Shown piece by piece: positions 36,275 to 45,809 of a DNA stretch of 64,000 bases. Numbering within the stretch: position 1 is the stretch's first letter; the number at the start of each line of letters is the position of its first letter. Both the position numbers and the translations under genes were made by a program. The notes beneath the pieces are model-generated. The model saw only the letters and a list, made by a program, of their open reading frames with translations. It searched no databases and was not told where the DNA came from. The stretch lies in the NCBI RefSeq assembly GCF_014191055.1, contig NZ_JACHWB010000003.1, positions 186,001 to 250,000 on the forward strand, read 5' to 3'. This DNA is from Microvirga lupini (GTDB lineage: Bacteria > Pseudomonadota > Alphaproteobacteria > Rhizobiales > Beijerinckiaceae).

Positions 36275-36520
36275 TCAGACTGTCGGGGATGATGATGGTT
36301 CGGGGAGAAAGTTCCGCCGCTTCCCAGCTTTCGGATTCGGTCGGCCGTCTGTCCGGACCTGCTTCACACGCCGCGGAAGCTCCCGCAGCAGGGCCGTGCG
36401 CCGATACGGCGTCAGCTTCCGCCATTCCCGGATCTCCGGGATCGTCCGTCCGCAGCCGAGGCACCAGCCGGTCCGGCCATCGAACTCGCACACGGAAATG
36501 CAGGGGTTGTCTTTCTTCAC
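36275..36520 (-). CDS. DUF1289 domain protein
   Basis: An 81-residue protein from a GTG start preceded by gaggaag (7 nt). It contains the four-Cys motif NPCISVCEFDGRTGWCLGCGRTIPEIREW, characteristic of DUF1289, a small predicted metal- or Fe-S-binding domain. An in-frame ATG at 36586 would add 22 residues unlike the family. It is nine bases upstream of the MFS gene, so they are probably co-transcribed, divergent from rcnR across the candidate RcnR operator. Confidence 0.82.
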   Translation of the reverse strand: MKKDNPCISVCEFDGRTGWCLGCGRTIPEIREWRKLTPYRRTALLRELPRRVKQVRTDGRPNPKAGKRRNFLPEPSSSPTV

Positions 36521-36560
36521 GGTTCTTCCTCGCCTGCGGCAAACATTGCGCTCGACACAG

Positions 36561-36577
36561 ATAGGGTAGCCCCCTAT
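36561..36577. promoter_or_regulatory. Candidate RcnR/CsoR-type operator
   Basis: ataggg-tagcc-ccctat is an inverted repeat with G/C-tract arms, lying 30 nt before the rcnR start and 40 nt before the divergent DUF1289 start. CsoR/RcnR regulators recognise G-tracts flanked by TAT/ATA repeats. Occupancy would silence both directions. Confidence 0.65.
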
Positions 36578-36606
36578 ATGATGCAAGTAATGAGCGAGGA
36601 GGCGGC

Positions 36607-36885
36607 ATGTCCCACACGATCAAGGAAAAGACGAAGCTTCTCGGCCGGGTCCGCCGGATCAAGGGCCAGGTGGAAGCCATCGAGCGGGCGCTTGAGGCCG
36701 AGCTCGGCTGCGCCGACGTGCTCATGCTGGTCGCCTCGGTTCGCGGGGCCGTGAACGGCCTGACGGCGGAGCTGATGGAGGACCATATCCGCAACCACGT
36801 CGTTGACCCGGCGCATGAGCCGGATCCGGAACGGGCCAAGGGTGCGGCCGAGCTCATCGAGGTGGTCCGCACCTACCTGAAATGA
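36607..36885 (+). CDS. rcnR: Nickel/cobalt-responsive repressor, RcnR type
   Basis: A 92-residue all-helical regulator of the CsoR/RcnR/FrmR family. The metal ligands of RcnR are conserved: His3 (MSHTIK), Cys35 (ELGCADV), His60 (MEDH) and His64 (IRNH). FrmR-type formaldehyde sensors share Cys35 and His60 but lack the His3/His64 pair, so Ni/Co sensing is favoured. Apo-protein is expected to repress; metal binding releases DNA. It precedes rcnA by 62 nt, and a G-tract inverted repeat lies in front of it. Confidence 0.88.
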   Translation: MSHTIKEKTKLLGRVRRIKGQVEAIERALEAELGCADVLMLVASVRGAVNGLTAELMEDHIRNHVVDPAHEPDPERAKGAAELIEVVRTYLK

Positions 36886-36947
36886 ACCTTTTCCCGGCGG
36901 CTGAATGACGATTGCCGTCGCAAGACATTGCTGGAAAACCAAGAACA

Positions 36948-38102
36948 ATGCCCGATATTGCTCAACTTCTTCAGTCCGGTGGCAACGGCTGGCTGTACCT
37001 TCCCTTTGCGGTCCTGCTCGGCGCCCTGCACGGGCTGGAGCCTGGCCACTCCAAGACGATGATGGCCGCCTACATCGTGGCGATCCGCGGCACCATCGGC
37101 CAAGCCGTCCTGCTCGGCGTGTGTGCCGCCCTCTCCCACTCGCTCGTCGTCTGGGTCGTGGCCATGCTCGGCCTGTCGCTCGGCAAGGAAATCCTGAACT
37201 CGCATTTCGAGGCCTGCCTGCTGATCGCCTCCGGCGTGATCATCCTGGGCATCGCCACTTGGATGTTCTGGCGCACGGGCCAGAGCCTCGGCTGGTTCCG
37301 GCGGCATCATCATGGGCACCATCACCATGGCCATGGGCACCATGATCACGACGATCACCATCATCAGGACGAGGTCCGGACCATCGACACGGGGCATGGT
37401 GTTGTGGAGCTCTCGATCTTCGAGGACGGCGTGCGGCCCCGCTGGCGCCTGCTCACGGTCAGCGGCAACGCGTGGAAGGCCGAGGACGTGCTGGTCGAGA
37501 CCGATCGCGGCAGCGGCTCGGGCGAGCGCTTTCATTTCGTCGCGCGGGACGGCTACCTCGAATCCGCGGGCGAGATCCCGGAGCCGCACGAGTTCGCGGC
37601 CAGGGTGCGGCTGGTGCACGGGGATCATGCCCATACCTACAACGTGACCTTCGCCGAGCACGATCACGGACATCATCATCATGATCATGCCCACCATGAC
37701 GAGGACGCTCATGAGCGCGAGCACGCCGAGCAGATCGCGCGCCAGCTCGCGGCGAACGGGGGCCAGGTCACCACGGGCGAGATTGCGCTGTTCGGCATCA
37801 CCGGCGGCCTGATCCCCTGCCCGGCCTCGATCACAGTGCTGCTGATCTGCCTCCAGCTCGGCCAGTTCACGCTGGGAGCCGCGACGGTGGCCGCCTTCAG
37901 CCTGGGGCTGGCGATCACCATGGTGTCCATCGGCGTTGCCGCCGCTTGGGGCGTGCATCACGCCTCGAAGCGGATCAACCTGTCGGACCGCCTGCTCCGG
38001 CGCCTGCCTCTGGCCTCGGCGGGACTCGTGGCCACGCTCGGAATCGTCATGCTCGTGCAGGGCTTCGTTGACCTCGCGGCACCGGCGACGGCCTTGTCAT
38101 GA
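36948..38102 (+). CDS. rcnA: Nickel/cobalt efflux protein RcnA
   Basis: A 384-residue inner-membrane exporter. The start MPDIAQLLQSGGNG is preferred to an ATG 12 codons upstream because ggaaaa precedes it. The NicO signature HGLEPGHSKTMMAAYIV is at about 38-54, and the long loop carries His clusters (HHHGHHHHGHGHHDHDDHHH near 37305-37370, and a second at 37670-37710). A domain of about 100 residues lies between the two His runs, larger than in E. coli RcnA. The last third returns to four membrane helices with GGLIPCPASITVLLICL. It overlaps the anchor gene by four bases (ATGA). Confidence 0.92.
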   Translation: MPDIAQLLQSGGNGWLYLPFAVLLGALHGLEPGHSKTMMAAYIVAIRGTIGQAVLLGVCAALSHSLVVWVVAMLGLSLGKEILNSHFEACLLIASGVIILGIATWMFWRTGQSLGWFRRHHHGHHHHGHGHHDHDDHHHQDEVRTIDTGHGVVELSIFEDGVRPRWRLLTVSGNAWKAEDVLVETDRGSGSGERFHFVARDGYLESAGEIPEPHEFAARVRLVHGDHAHTYNVTFAEHDHGHHHHDHAHHDEDAHEREHAEQIARQLAANGGQVTTGEIALFGITGGLIPCPASITVLLICLQLGQFTLGAATVAAFSLGLAITMVSIGVAAAWGVHHASKRINLSDRLLRRLPLASAGLVATLGIVMLVQGFVDLAAPATALS

Positions 38103-38350
38103 TCGATCCCGCCAATCGCCGCCAACCTCTGCCCTCCTCACGCAAGCTAGCAGGCTCGGTCGCCCTTGCCGCGGCTTCCGCCGCCGTGATCCTGATCCTG
38201 CTTGTCCTCCCGGCCGAGTACGAGATCGATAAGACCGGATTCGGGCGGCTGATCGGCCTCGTTCCCACCGACGAGGAACGGGCCAGGGCCTTCGTCTTCG
38301 ACCCGCCGATGATCCCCGCGCCTCCGGGACATGGCCGTCCCATTCGCTGA
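38099..38350 (+). CDS. Small membrane-anchor protein, paralogue of the 32900 gene
   Basis: An 83-residue protein translated from the ATGA overlap with rcnA. A transmembrane helix (LAGSVALAAASAAVILILLV) is followed by LPAEYEIDKTGFGRLIGLV, the same motif as LPAEYGIDPTGVGRALGL in the anchor protein at 32900-33574. It ends soon after, lacking the C-terminal beta domain. Coupling to rcnA suggests a helper role in efflux or a shortened anchor; no function is known. Confidence 0.72.
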   Translation: MIDPANRRQPLPSSRKLAGSVALAAASAAVILILLVLPAEYEIDKTGFGRLIGLVPTDEERARAFVFDPPMIPAPPGHGRPIR

Positions 38351-38376
38351 GGATCCGAACCCATCAGGGTGGGCCG

Positions 38377-38847
38377 CTACAGCCAGCGTCGGACGCGCAA
38401 GCGGTAGCTGCGGTAGACTTCGCCGAACTTGCGCTCGAGATAGGCTTCCTCGCGGGCCACGACGCCGTAGCGGATGACGAGCCCGAAGGGTACCAGCATC
38501 AGCAGCAGCCAGAGCGTGTCGAGCGCGATGGCCAAGCCGACCAGACCGAGGAACATGCCGAGGTAGATGGGGTTGCGCGTGAAGCGGTACGGTCCGCTTT
38601 CGACGATGGCGGTGGTCGGCCGGTTGGTAGGGACGTTCGAGCCGGCCCTGGTCATCGTCATGATGGCCCAGGCGGCCAGCGCCAGCGCGAGGACGAACAC
38701 CATCGCGCCGAGGAAGCCCACCGGCAGGCCGTCCGGCAAGAACCGCAGGGGCACGAGCCAGTCCAGCGCGGACCCGGCCACGATGGCGAGCGCCCACGCG
38801 AGCGGCGGCCGAATGATGACATGAGCGGTATCTGCCGTGTCTACCAT
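38377..38847 (-). CDS. Isoprenylcysteine carboxyl methyltransferase family protein
   Basis: A 156-residue membrane protein from MVDTADTAHVIIRPPLAW. It has four hydrophobic stretches and the family signature GPYRFTRNPIYLGMFLGLVGLAIALDTLW with VVAREEAYLERKFGEVYRSYRLRVRRW, the SAM-binding C-terminus of ICMT/PEMT-like methyltransferases. Bacterial members often methylate unknown lipids or are annotated near metal-efflux genes. The substrate cannot be inferred. Confidence 0.85.
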   Translation of the reverse strand: MVDTADTAHVIIRPPLAWALAIVAGSALDWLVPLRFLPDGLPVGFLGAMVFVLALALAAWAIMTMTRAGSNVPTNRPTTAIVESGPYRFTRNPIYLGMFLGLVGLAIALDTLWLLLMLVPFGLVIRYGVVAREEAYLERKFGEVYRSYRLRVRRWL

Positions 38848-39040
38848 GGCGGGACTGCGATCCCGATGTCCTTGTCCGGGTCGCGTGCAGATTACCATCA
38901 ACCGCTGCCAAAGCAGACCCGCAACCGTGGACCAGCATCCGGTAGCGAAAGCCACTGCCGGTGATGGACGACGGTCGACGTGCATCGGCAGGCTACGTCG
39001 GGTAGAGTGCACTCCAGGTTCTCCTGCGGGGCGGACGATC

Positions 39041-39505
39041 ATGACCAGTCGAAGCGGCGCCCCGGCGGTTGCCGGCGATGTCCCACTCCCCGACGCGGAC
39101 TTTAGCGACGCCTACTCCGTCAAGGTCGCCGAACCCCTGGATGCGCTTCAGGCGGCGCGGCGGATGGTGGAGCGGCGGCCCCGGTGGGTGGACGGTCTCC
39201 TCATGCTGCGCAACCTCGCCGTCACGCCGTTCGGACTCAAGCGCGGTGCGCCGATAGGCGCGGAGCGGATCGGCATCTTCCCTGTCGTGAGCGCTTCTCC
39301 GGAGCGGGTGGTGATGGGGTTCGACGACGCCCACCTCGATTTCCGGGTCGTGGTCGATGTCGCGCCGGAGGGGAATGGGCGGCGGGTCACGGCCACGACC
39401 TTCGTGCGCACGAGGAACCGCCTCGGGCGGCTCTACCTCGCCGCGGTGAGGCCGTTCCACCGCGCGATCGTCCCCGCGATGCTCGCGCAGGTCGGCAGGA
39501 GCTGA
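39041..39505 (+). CDS. DUF2867 domain protein
   Basis: A 154-residue protein starting MTSRSGAPAVAGDVPLPDADFSDAYSV. It contains ARRMVERRPRWVDGLLMLRNLAVTPFGLK, GIFPVVSASPERVVMGFDDAHLDFRVVVDV and TTFVRTRNRLGRLYLAAVRPFHRAIVPAML, matching DUF2867, a StART-like fold of unknown function. It is divergent from the isoprenylcysteine methyltransferase gene. No regulatory site was recognised. Confidence 0.82.
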   Translation: MTSRSGAPAVAGDVPLPDADFSDAYSVKVAEPLDALQAARRMVERRPRWVDGLLMLRNLAVTPFGLKRGAPIGAERIGIFPVVSASPERVVMGFDDAHLDFRVVVDVAPEGNGRRVTATTFVRTRNRLGRLYLAAVRPFHRAIVPAMLAQVGRS

Positions 39506-39548
39506 GGCAAGGAGTCTCGCTCCTGCCGCGGTGGAAGCCATCCTGGGA

Positions 39549-39650
39549 TCAATCGGTGAGAACGTAGGCCATGCCGAGCAGCCAGGCTGCGGTGATGAAC
39601 GCCGCCGCCAATGCCGCCAACCACAACAATCGCTTCGTCGGGATGTGCAT
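39549..39650 (-). CDS. Very small membrane protein (33 residues)
   Basis: A 33-codon frame reading MHIPTKRLLWLAALAAAFI and then TAAWLLGMAYVLTD. It is a single hydrophobic helix with a basic N-terminus. A purine-rich site ggggagg is close (3-4 nt) upstream of the ATG on the minus strand. It lies between the DUF2867 gene and the MFS gene, and follows the MFS gene (stop 39695) on the same strand. Coding status is plausible but not proven. Confidence 0.4.
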   Translation of the reverse strand: MHIPTKRLLWLAALAAAFITAAWLLGMAYVLTD

Positions 39651-39694
39651 CGACCTCCCCGCAGGATGGCAAGGAACGCCAGCCACGAACCGCA

Positions 39695-40993
39695 TCAGCG
39701 TTCCTCCGGCGGCTTGATCGCCGAGAACTGCCGCAGCAGCGTCAGATCATAGAGAGCCTTGAGGGTACCGGCGAGAACGAGCGGCCAGCCGAACGGCGAC
39801 ATCGTCAGCAACCAGCCCGACAGCAGCGGGGCGACGGCCGACGCGAGGCTCCGGGGCACCGCCGTCACGCTCGCGGCAGCGGGGCGCTCCTCCGGCCGGA
39901 CCACCGCCATGACGTAGGAGGAGCGGGTCGGCACGTCCATCTGGGACAGCAGGCTGCGCAGGATCAGCAGCCCGAACGCGACCCAGATCGTCGGCGCGAA
40001 GGCGGTCAGGATCAGGAAGATGCTCGACGGCAGGTGGGTGAACACCATGGTGTTGATCAGCCCGAACCGCTTGGCCAGCGGCACTGCCGCGAAGTACGAC
40101 ACCGCCGAGCACAGGCTGGTGACGAAGAAGATCGCCCCGATGGTGGCCACGCCGATGCCGAACCGCTCACTGAGCCAGAGTGTCAGCAACGCATTGATGA
40201 CGAGCCCTCCACCGAAGGCATCGACCGAGAACAGGGCCGCCAGCCGGTAGACGATCCCGCGGGAGGGGCCGAGCGGTGCGGGTGGGTTGTCGGTGCCGGC
40301 CTCGACCTGGGGTGAGAGGTGGCGATAGAGCACGAACGTGAGCAGCCCCAGCAGGCCGTAGAGACCGAAGAGAACAGCCGACGTCGTCCCCGGTGCGATG
40401 ACCGGGGCGAGCCAGTCGACCACACCCACCGAGAGTGCCCCGAGGGCGCCGAAGAAAGCGCCGACGAAGCTGTAGCGGGCGAACACCGCCGTCCGCTCCT
40501 CGTCCGCCACGACATGGGACAGGACGGTGTGCTCAAGGGGCAGGAAGACGCTGACGTCGCCGCCGGAGGGATTGAGCGTACCGACGAAGGCGATCACGAG
40601 CAGCGGCCAGAACGCCTCGATCCCAGAGAACCCCAGTCCGGTCGCCGCCATCAGGAGGCCCGCGGCCAGCAGTGCCCGACGCCGCGGAATCCGGTACGCG
40701 ACCATTCCGAGGGCGAGAGTCAGCAGGGCGGAACCCAGCAGGGACGCGGTCGACACGAGACCCACGCCAAAGGCATCGTAGCCCAGCCGGGACAGGTGTA
40801 CCGGCAGCAGGATCGCCACGTAGCCGTCGCCGAAGGCACGCAAGGACCGCGCCACGAGAACCCGCCTGATGTCGGGCGGGAGTCCCTTGCGGGGCAGGGT
40901 TCGGGGGCCTGCTTCGGGAACGGTCCTTCCGCCCGTTCCCGGCTCAGCATCCCCGGAATTCCGGAGCCCGGTCGTCGGCGCGACGTCGCTCAC
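39695..40993 (-). CDS. MFS transporter
   Basis: A 432-residue protein with 12 predicted helices after an N-terminal hydrophilic stretch of about 40 residues. Recognisable MFS pieces are RSLRAFGDGYVAILLPVHLSRLGYD, ARYSFVGAFFGALGALSVG and LLSQMDVPTRSSYVMAVVRPEERPAAASV. The substrate is unknown. The start overlaps the DUF1259 stop by four bases, so the two are translated together. Confidence 0.87.
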   Translation of the reverse strand: MSDVAPTTGLRNSGDAEPGTGGRTVPEAGPRTLPRKGLPPDIRRVLVARSLRAFGDGYVAILLPVHLSRLGYDAFGVGLVSTASLLGSALLTLALGMVAYRIPRRRALLAAGLLMAATGLGFSGIEAFWPLLVIAFVGTLNPSGGDVSVFLPLEHTVLSHVVADEERTAVFARYSFVGAFFGALGALSVGVVDWLAPVIAPGTTSAVLFGLYGLLGLLTFVLYRHLSPQVEAGTDNPPAPLGPSRGIVYRLAALFSVDAFGGGLVINALLTLWLSERFGIGVATIGAIFFVTSLCSAVSYFAAVPLAKRFGLINTMVFTHLPSSIFLILTAFAPTIWVAFGLLILRSLLSQMDVPTRSSYVMAVVRPEERPAAASVTAVPRSLASAVAPLLSGWLLTMSPFGWPLVLAGTLKALYDLTLLRQFSAIKPPEER

Positions 40994-41910
40994 CCCTTGG
41001 CCACCTTCACCTGGTCGAGCGCGGCCCGCAGGCCCTTGGCCAGCTTCTGGACATCATCGTTGGCCCAGAAGTGCATGAAGAACAGGCGTGGGTCGTCGGC
41101 GAGCATGTGGTTGTGGAGGGCCGTCACCTCGATGCCATTCGCCTGCAAGGCCTTGATGACCGGGTTCACCTCGTCGGCCGTGAGCACGAAGTCGCCCGTG
41201 GTCGCCGCCTTGCCGGGCCCGGTCGGCTGGAAGTTGATGGCGATGGCCGAGCCCATGGCCTCCGGCACCTCCATGCCGCTGTCCCTCACCGCTTCCGCCC
41301 GGGGCACGCTCACCTGGTACACGCCGCCGTTCACCTTGCCCTTGCGCCCGAGCGCCTGGTCGATGGCGGCCGTGTCGAGGTCGGGCGGCTGTCCCGTGGA
41401 TGCGGTCGTCGAGGCCTGTGTCGCGGCTTGCGGCGAGATCCCGGCGGTCTCGGCCCCGAACGGCGTCTTGCTGGCGTTGAGGGCTTCCCGCAGGGTCGTG
41501 GCCAGCTTGCTCGGCTCACCCTGCCCATGGACATGCATGTACATCGTGGCGGGCGAGGAGCGCAGGAGATGGTTGTGCAGGGCGGTGATCTCCACCCCGC
41601 CCTGCTCCAGGCGGGTCAGGACTGGATTGATCTCCTCCTGCGTCAGGACGAGGTCGCCCATGACCATCACCTCGTTGCCCATCGGCTTGAACGCGAGCCA
41701 GGAGCCGAGGGCCAGGGCGGGCTTGATCGCCACGCCATCGAGCGTGACCTCGAGGTCGGTCCGGGGCAGGCCCACGCGGTAGACGCCGCCGGGCATCTCA
41801 GTACCCTGCTTGCCGAGGCCGCTGGCGATCTGCTGCTGCCATTCCTCGGCCGCCATGACGGGCGTGCCGACAATCAATCCAAGAACTGCAACCGTAGTCA
41901 GGATCCGCAT
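40990..41910 (-). CDS. DUF1259 domain protein with two repeats (exported)
   Basis: A 306-residue protein with a signal peptide (cleavage near GTPVMAAEE). Two DUF1259 units are visible, each with a VxLPR/PRAE..., G..IA...F.P...A...GD..L...E..PV, ...ITALHNH...MHV/MHF pattern: residues about 25-155 and 175-305. DUF1259 resembles the LppY/LpqO mycobacterial lipoprotein family; the paired ALHNH and HVHG motifs suggest metal binding. Co-transcribed with the MFS gene. The biochemical role is unknown. Confidence 0.86.
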   Translation of the reverse strand: MRILTTVAVLGLIVGTPVMAAEEWQQQIASGLGKQGTEMPGGVYRVGLPRTDLEVTLDGVAIKPALALGSWLAFKPMGNEVMVMGDLVLTQEEINPVLTRLEQGGVEITALHNHLLRSSPATMYMHVHGQGEPSKLATTLREALNASKTPFGAETAGISPQAATQASTTASTGQPPDLDTAAIDQALGRKGKVNGGVYQVSVPRAEAVRDSGMEVPEAMGSAIAINFQPTGPGKAATTGDFVLTADEVNPVIKALQANGIEVTALHNHMLADDPRLFFMHFWANDDVQKLAKGLRAALDQVKVAKG

Positions 41911-42009
41911 CGTGCTCTCCCTGTGTCGCCCCCGACTCTCCTGCGCCTCGGCAGGATTCCTTTCGACTCCTTGGCCGCGGTTATACCTTCCCGAGGACGG
42001 CCGGCCCGC

Positions 42010-43419
<1,410 letters not shown>

Positions 43420-43420
43420 G

Positions 43421-44245
43421 TCAGGCTCCCGGCTTCCGGACGGGCCAGTTGTGGGTCTCGTCGGTGGCATCCCGGCACCAGCGGTAGAAGGCGTCGTAGA
43501 GGGCTATTCCGGCCTCGAGCTGCTCGAGGTCATCGGCGTACATCCGCGAGAGGCCGAGCGAGGCGGCCAGCAGGCCGGCGGCTTCCGGGACGAGATCGGG
43601 ACGCGCCGTGTCGGCGCCGCGCACGATGGCGGCGAGGCGCAGGAGCGGCTCGGTCGCGAGGCCGAACTCCTCGACCATGACGTCGAAGGTGCACCTCTCG
43701 CCGCGGTGGCTCCAGAACACGTCCTCGCCCTCGATGTCGAACGCGGCAGCCCCAAAGCGCTGCGCGACGGCCGGAACCTCCGAAGCGGTCACGAACAGGA
43801 ACACTGCCTGCGGGTCGACGAAGCGGCGGATGAGCCAGGGACAGGCGATCCGGTCGACCTTGGGGCGGGCGCGGGTCACCCACACGGTGCGGCCCTGGGC
43901 ATCGCGGGGCGGCAGCACGGCCTCCGGCACCATCGGCAGACCCGCCTGCGCCCACGCCAGCGCACCGCCGTCGAGGGAATCCGCGGGAATGCCCTCGTGC
44001 CGGAGCCAGGCGGCGACGCCCTGGCTGATCTTCAGACCCTTCTGGCAGATGGCGATGACGGAGCGGCCCGTGAACTCATGGGCCCACTCGGAAACCCGTA
44101 ACCACGGACGGCGGACGGCACCGGGGATCAGACGCAGGTCGGCGGCAAAGTCCTCGTCGGTCTGGACGTCGACGAGGACCGGGCACTTGGGCGTGCCGAT
44201 CAGGCGGGCGAGCTTGTCGATGGAGATGGCATTGATTGACGGCAT
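43421..44245 (-). CDS. Rhodanese-ChrB fusion chromate resistance protein
   Basis: A 274-residue protein from MPSINAISIDKLARLIG. Residues about 8-110 are a rhodanese domain with the active-site Cys in ICQKGLK; the second half (about 125-270) is a ChrB C-terminal domain, with VDRIACPWLIRRFVDP, FDIEGEDVFWSHRGERCTFDVMVEEFGL and YADDLEQLEAGIALYDAFYRW. This two-domain fusion is typical of chromate operons. It is thought to sense or detoxify chromate, and a regulatory role of ChrB is known in other systems. Confidence 0.88.
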   Translation of the reverse strand: MPSINAISIDKLARLIGTPKCPVLVDVQTDEDFAADLRLIPGAVRRPWLRVSEWAHEFTGRSVIAICQKGLKISQGVAAWLRHEGIPADSLDGGALAWAQAGLPMVPEAVLPPRDAQGRTVWVTRARPKVDRIACPWLIRRFVDPQAVFLFVTASEVPAVAQRFGAAAFDIEGEDVFWSHRGERCTFDVMVEEFGLATEPLLRLAAIVRGADTARPDLVPEAAGLLAASLGLSRMYADDLEQLEAGIALYDAFYRWCRDATDETHNWPVRKPGA

Positions 44246-44434
44246 GACGACGCGTCCTTGCTGAAGGAGAGCTGGACGCGATTCTTGGGCATGGCGCCTC
44301 GTGAGGGGATCGCAGCCCCCATGCGTGTGAAATAGAGGGCGGCATCCTTCCCGTGTCAACCTGCTGCGCCTGGCTGCGATCGACGGATCCGTCGGGCGGC
44401 CGGATCAAGGTACGGGAACCCTGCGGCCTCCGTT

Positions 44435-44460
44435 GGAACGCCCGGCCGAGCGCGACGGTT
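44435..44460 (+). promoter_or_regulatory. Weak EcfG-like promoter ahead of 44521 gene
   Basis: ggaac (44435-44439) followed after 17 nt by ggtt (44457-44460), one mismatch from the EcfG -10 element CGTT. It lies 60 nt before the start codon. Confidence 0.35.
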
Positions 44461-44520
44461 GTTTCGGGATCGGGCGGGCCACCGCCGAAGAGCCGCGCCC
44501 ACGGATGAGGAACGGACGCC

Positions 44521-44730
44521 ATGACCCATAGATTCGGGATCGGCCAGCTCGTGCGGCCAAGGGAGCGCCTTCTCGACAACACCGGGATCTACGAGATCCT
44601 GCGCCTTCTGCCCTCCGGACCGGACGACGAACCCCTTTACCGGATCAAGGCGGCGTCAGGGCTGATCCAGCGCGTCGTGCGCGAAGCCGACATCGTGCCT
44701 GCATCGGCCTCATCGCGAGGAACTGGCTGA
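44521..44730 (+). CDS. Small protein, family with 61314 gene
   Basis: A 69-residue protein beginning MTHRFGIGQLVRPRERLLDNTGIYEILRLLP. It shares layout with the protein at 61314 (MTHKYKIRQMVHLVR..., GIYEVVRLMP, SYRIKSG-ERAVRE-EI): MTH-(basic)-I-Q-V then IYE-RL-P, then YRIK and R-VRE. Likely a short SH3-like or TIGR fold conserved in Methylobacteriaceae. It stands in a stress-gene region; the function is unknown. Confidence 0.68.
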   Translation: MTHRFGIGQLVRPRERLLDNTGIYEILRLLPSGPDDEPLYRIKAASGLIQRVVREADIVPASASSRGTG

Positions 44731-44864
44731 ACGGCCGTCCAGCAGTCCCGGCAGCGAGGGTCACCCACCTTTCCTTCGCCCCCGAGGAACCTCCGGAGAA
44801 TGTTCGCCTCGCCTCCAGGAGGACGGGTCCGCGGAAGCAAGGCGCCGGAATGCAGGGACGACGG

Positions 44865-45809
44865 CTACGGCTTGACGTCGTTCGTACCGGTGCCGCTGAC
44901 GCGGGTGCCCCGTTCGTCCTCGACGTCGACCTCGGTACGACGCACCGTGTCGGAGATGGTCTCGGTGCGCTGTTCGGCTTGCTTGCGCACCACGACCTCC
45001 TCGGTCACGCGCGCCTCCTTGGAGACCACGGCCTCCTCGCCGCGCTCCTCCACCTCGATGGTGCGCTCCTGGAACGCGTCGCCGCCGAGCGTGCCGGCCT
45101 GCGTCGTGCCCGAGACAGGGCGACGCTCCACGGCTACGCGCTCTTCGCGCAGGGTCACCTGCTCCTCGACCGGGCGCTCGACCACGTAGGAGCGGATGCG
45201 GACCCGGCCGTGGCTCACGTCGCGCTTGCCGACGTGCAGTTCCTCCTCGGCGACCGGGATCACCTCGTCGCCGCCCGTGGTGCGCGCGGACGCCGTGTCC
45301 GTCGAGGCCGCACCCAATGCGGATCCGGTGCTCGTAGCGGTGCCAGATACTCCGGAAGCGCCCGTGGTCAGATTGGCCGTGCTGCCGGACAGGACATCCG
45401 AGGTGCCCGTCCAGCCCTCGGAGCGCCACGAGCTGGAGCGCTCGTCGATGTCAATGGTGCCCTCGTCATCCAGGATGTCGATTACCCGCTCGTAGTCGGC
45501 CTCGCTGGCGTGCACCGACACCAGGTACCCGCCGCGGCGCAGCCCCTCGGCATAGGTGTGGCGATCCTCGTCCGGCAGGAAGAGATCGCGCAAGGAGTCC
45601 CACAGGCCGGCGCTGGCCTCGGGGAAGGACTGCGTGTCCGTGCCACGCGACGTACCGCCGTCCTGGTCGCTGGCGGTGAGGCGGATGCCCTCGCGGGCAA
45701 TGCCGGCAGCATGGAGACGGCTGATCGCCTGCTCGGCATCGGTGCGGCTGTCGAAGAAGGCCGTCACCAGCCGCCGGCTTGCGGAGCCTGTCGTCATTCC
45801 GGAACTCAT
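44865..45809 (-). CDS. YsnF/AvaK domain (DUF2382) general stress protein
   Basis: A 314-residue acidic protein. The N-terminal ~125 residues form a general stress protein 17M-like domain (LVTAFFDSRTDAEQAISRLHAAGI, HTYAEGLRRGGYLVSVHA), followed by a low-complexity Ser/Thr/Gly linker (140-180) and a DUF2382 domain with EVIPVAEEELHVGKR, REERVAVERRPVSGTTQAG, RTIEVEERGEEAVVSKEARV and RTETISDTVRRTEVDVEDE. The start overlaps the preceding DUF2382 gene by four bases. Its DUF2382 is nearly the same as that of the convergent-strand gene at 46918. Confidence 0.87.
   Translation of the reverse strand: MSSGMTTGSASRRLVTAFFDSRTDAEQAISRLHAAGIAREGIRLTASDQDGGTSRGTDTQSFPEASAGLWDSLRDLFLPDEDRHTYAEGLRRGGYLVSVHASEADYERVIDILDDEGTIDIDERSSSWRSEGWTGTSDVLSGSTANLTTGASGVSGTATSTGSALGAASTDTASARTTGGDEVIPVAEEELHVGKRDVSHGRVRIRSYVVERPVEEQVTLREERVAVERRPVSGTTQAGTLGGDAFQERTIEVEERGEEAVVSKEARVTEEVVVRKQAEQRTETISDTVRRTEVDVEDERGTRVSGTGTNDVKP

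Noticed and set aside
37670..37710. Tandem repeat in rcnA
   Set aside because: The CAT/CAC-rich DNA is explained by the His-rich loop.
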